A stretch of 64,000 nt of DNA from Candidatus Kouleothrix ribensis (GTDB taxonomy: Bacteria; Chloroflexota; Chloroflexia; Chloroflexales; Roseiflexaceae). The notes beneath the pieces were generated by a model. That model made no database searches. It saw only the letters and a list, made by a program, of their open reading frames with translations, and was not told where the DNA came from. Shown here in pieces: positions 63,071 through 64,000 of the stretch. The translations under genes were made by a program, and so were the position numbers. How positions within the stretch are numbered: position 1 is the first letter of the stretch; each line of letters begins with the position of its first letter. Location of the stretch: assembly GCA_016722075.1 (NCBI GenBank), contig JADKGW010000001.1, forward strand, positions 4,278,001 through 4,342,000, read 5' to 3'.

Positions 63071-63997
63071 TCAGCCGCCTGGCGTATACCCGCACACAAT
63101 CAGCTCTTCGACACTGCCGCGCTTACGCCCATCGCAGTTGATCTTGCGGCTGGCGAAGACGATCGAGGTGCTGACGGCGTGGGCCGCATACAGCTCGCGC
63201 GAGAGCGGCGTGTGCGAGTTGCTGAGCATCACATACACCCCGCGCGCCATCAGGTCATCGAACAGGTGCGCCAGCCGGCGCTGATCGTTGGGGCCGAAGG
63301 TCTGGCCAGTGTAGTGCGTGAACGAGGCAGTGGCGCTCATCGGCACATACGGTGGGTCGAAGTACACCAGATCACCCGGCGCGGCGCGGGCCGCTGCATC
63401 GCCGAAATCGCCCACGAGCAGCTCGGTGTTCTTGAGCGCGGTGCTGGCGGCGCGCATGTTTTCGGGGTCGCAGATCAGCGGGTTCTTGTAGTAGCCGAAC
63501 GGCGCGTTGAACTGGCCTTTGTTATTCAGGCGGTACAGGCCATTGTAGCAGGTGCGATTCAGGAAGATCATGCGGGCGGCGCGCTCGACCGGGCTGCGTT
63601 GCGCGAAGTCGGGCCGGCGATCCCAGCTGCGCACATCCATAAAATACTCGCGGTCGAGCCGGTAGCGCTCGTGCTGGCGCAGCGCCACGATCAGCTGCTC
63701 GGGGTCGTCGCGCACAACCTGGTAGCATAGCACCAGCTCGGGGTTGAAGTCGCTCAGCACCGCGCCATGGCGCAGGCGCCCGGCGTTGTGCAGGTGAAAG
63801 AACAGCGCGGCCCCACCTACGAATGGCTCGTGATAGCGGTGAAACTGGCGCGGCAGGCGCCGTGAGAGTTCGGGCAGTAACTGGCCTTTGCCGCCGGCCC
63901 ACTTCACAAATGGGCGCACCGCAGCGGTGGCCTCGATCGCCATCGCGGACTGAGTCATGATGCCAACCGGCTCTGCTACAGACGCGGTCAGAGACAT
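63071..63997 (-). CDS. Dam-like DNA adenine methyltransferase (alpha class)
   Basis: The protein is 308 residues from the outermost ATG; an internal ATG at 63958 (MTQSAMAIEATAAVRPFVKWAGGKGQLL) is an equally good start, and the gene could extend past the window. Motif X is FVKWAGGKGQLLPEL, motif I YHEPFVGGAALFFHL, and the catalytic motif IV YFDPPYVPMSATASFTHY. FLNRTCYNGLYRLNNKGQFNAPFGYYKNP is the family's target-recognition segment. Sequence type is Dam/M.DpnIIA, often GATC-specific. Together with the adjacent methylase it resembles a DpnII-like two-methylase set, but no endonuclease is in view. Confidence 0.9.
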   Translation of the reverse strand: MSLTASVAEPVGIMTQSAMAIEATAAVRPFVKWAGGKGQLLPELSRRLPRQFHRYHEPFVGGAALFFHLHNAGRLRHGAVLSDFNPELVLCYQVVRDDPEQLIVALRQHERYRLDREYFMDVRSWDRRPDFAQRSPVERAARMIFLNRTCYNGLYRLNNKGQFNAPFGYYKNPLICDPENMRAASTALKNTELLVGDFGDAAARAAPGDLVYFDPPYVPMSATASFTHYTGQTFGPNDQRRLAHLFDDLMARGVYVMLSNSHTPLSRELYAAHAVSTSIVFASRKINCDGRKRGSVEELIVCGYTPGG

Positions 63998-64000
63998 GGA

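Overview
The window is about 64 kb of high-GC chromosomal DNA. Its gene content points to a filamentous Chloroflexota, of the Roseiflexus/Kouleothrix kind. The main clues are a tandem pair of Agl23/TIGR03663 membrane glycosyltransferases (one with an NHL propeller tail), a DUF5107 protein, a BTAD-AAA regulator, PT-rich linkers, Calx-beta/RHS surface proteins and many GC-rich intergenic palindromes. The assignment is inferred from content; no marker gene is present apart from one tRNA.

Left part (1-19 kb). After the end of a phosphoesterase gene, a HAD hydrolase and a tRNA-Pro(GGG), there is a degenerating polymorphic-toxin island. It holds seven pieces of RHS-repeat proteins with different C-terminal tails, two of which keep a HINT self-processing domain, and three orphan pieces of Calx-beta domains. 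Candidate immunity genes sit behind several tails, including a SUFU-type one. There are three VapBC-like toxin-antitoxin pairs, one with a toxin broken by a 71-bp duplication, and a SUMF1/formylglycine-generating-enzyme-like gene. One intact IS4-superfamily element (6548-7870) sits inside an RHS toxin; its target duplication and the interrupted reading frame can be reconstructed. Remnants of at least three other transposase genes are present. Breakpoints repeatedly coincide with two families of GC-rich repeats, suggesting that the island shuffles and decays through them.

Middle (19-39 kb). A 1.2-kb block of tandem repeats (21-bp, 42-bp and GC-hairpin units) is followed by housekeeping and surface genes. 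These are a secreted GH5-like hydrolase, a CHAT caspase-like protease with a coiled-coil tail, an LCP (LytR-CpsA-Psr) protein, a metallophosphoesterase, DUF3054, a histidine phosphatase with a Crp/Fnr regulator, the two Agl23-type proteins and a large BTAD-AAA regulator.

Right part (38.7-56.5 kb, minus strand). Eleven genes run in one direction: a Tat-lipoprotein sugar-binding protein, two ABC permeases, a secreted clan GH-D-like hydrolase with two CBM32 domains, a DUF5107/TPR protein, a DeoR regulator, two PfkB kinases, a GH3 hexosaminidase, a SIS-domain protein and a PIG-L deacetylase. Together they look like an uptake and catabolic regulon for N-acetylated amino sugars from glycans. It is probably inactive for uptake in this strain, because an IS982 element (54686-55722) splits the binding-protein gene.

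Right end (57-64 kb). An MBL hydrolase, a rhodanese, a GT87-like membrane protein, a secreted alginate-lyase-like protein and two convergent DNA methyltransferases, which may belong to a restriction-modification locus that continues past the window.

Across 23-62 kb an intergenic palindrome family recurs at least seven times. It has conserved ends (GCCTGCGGCAGC and its complement), and in the long copies a central hairpin whose stem sequence differs from copy to copy. This is the most unusual non-coding signal seen.
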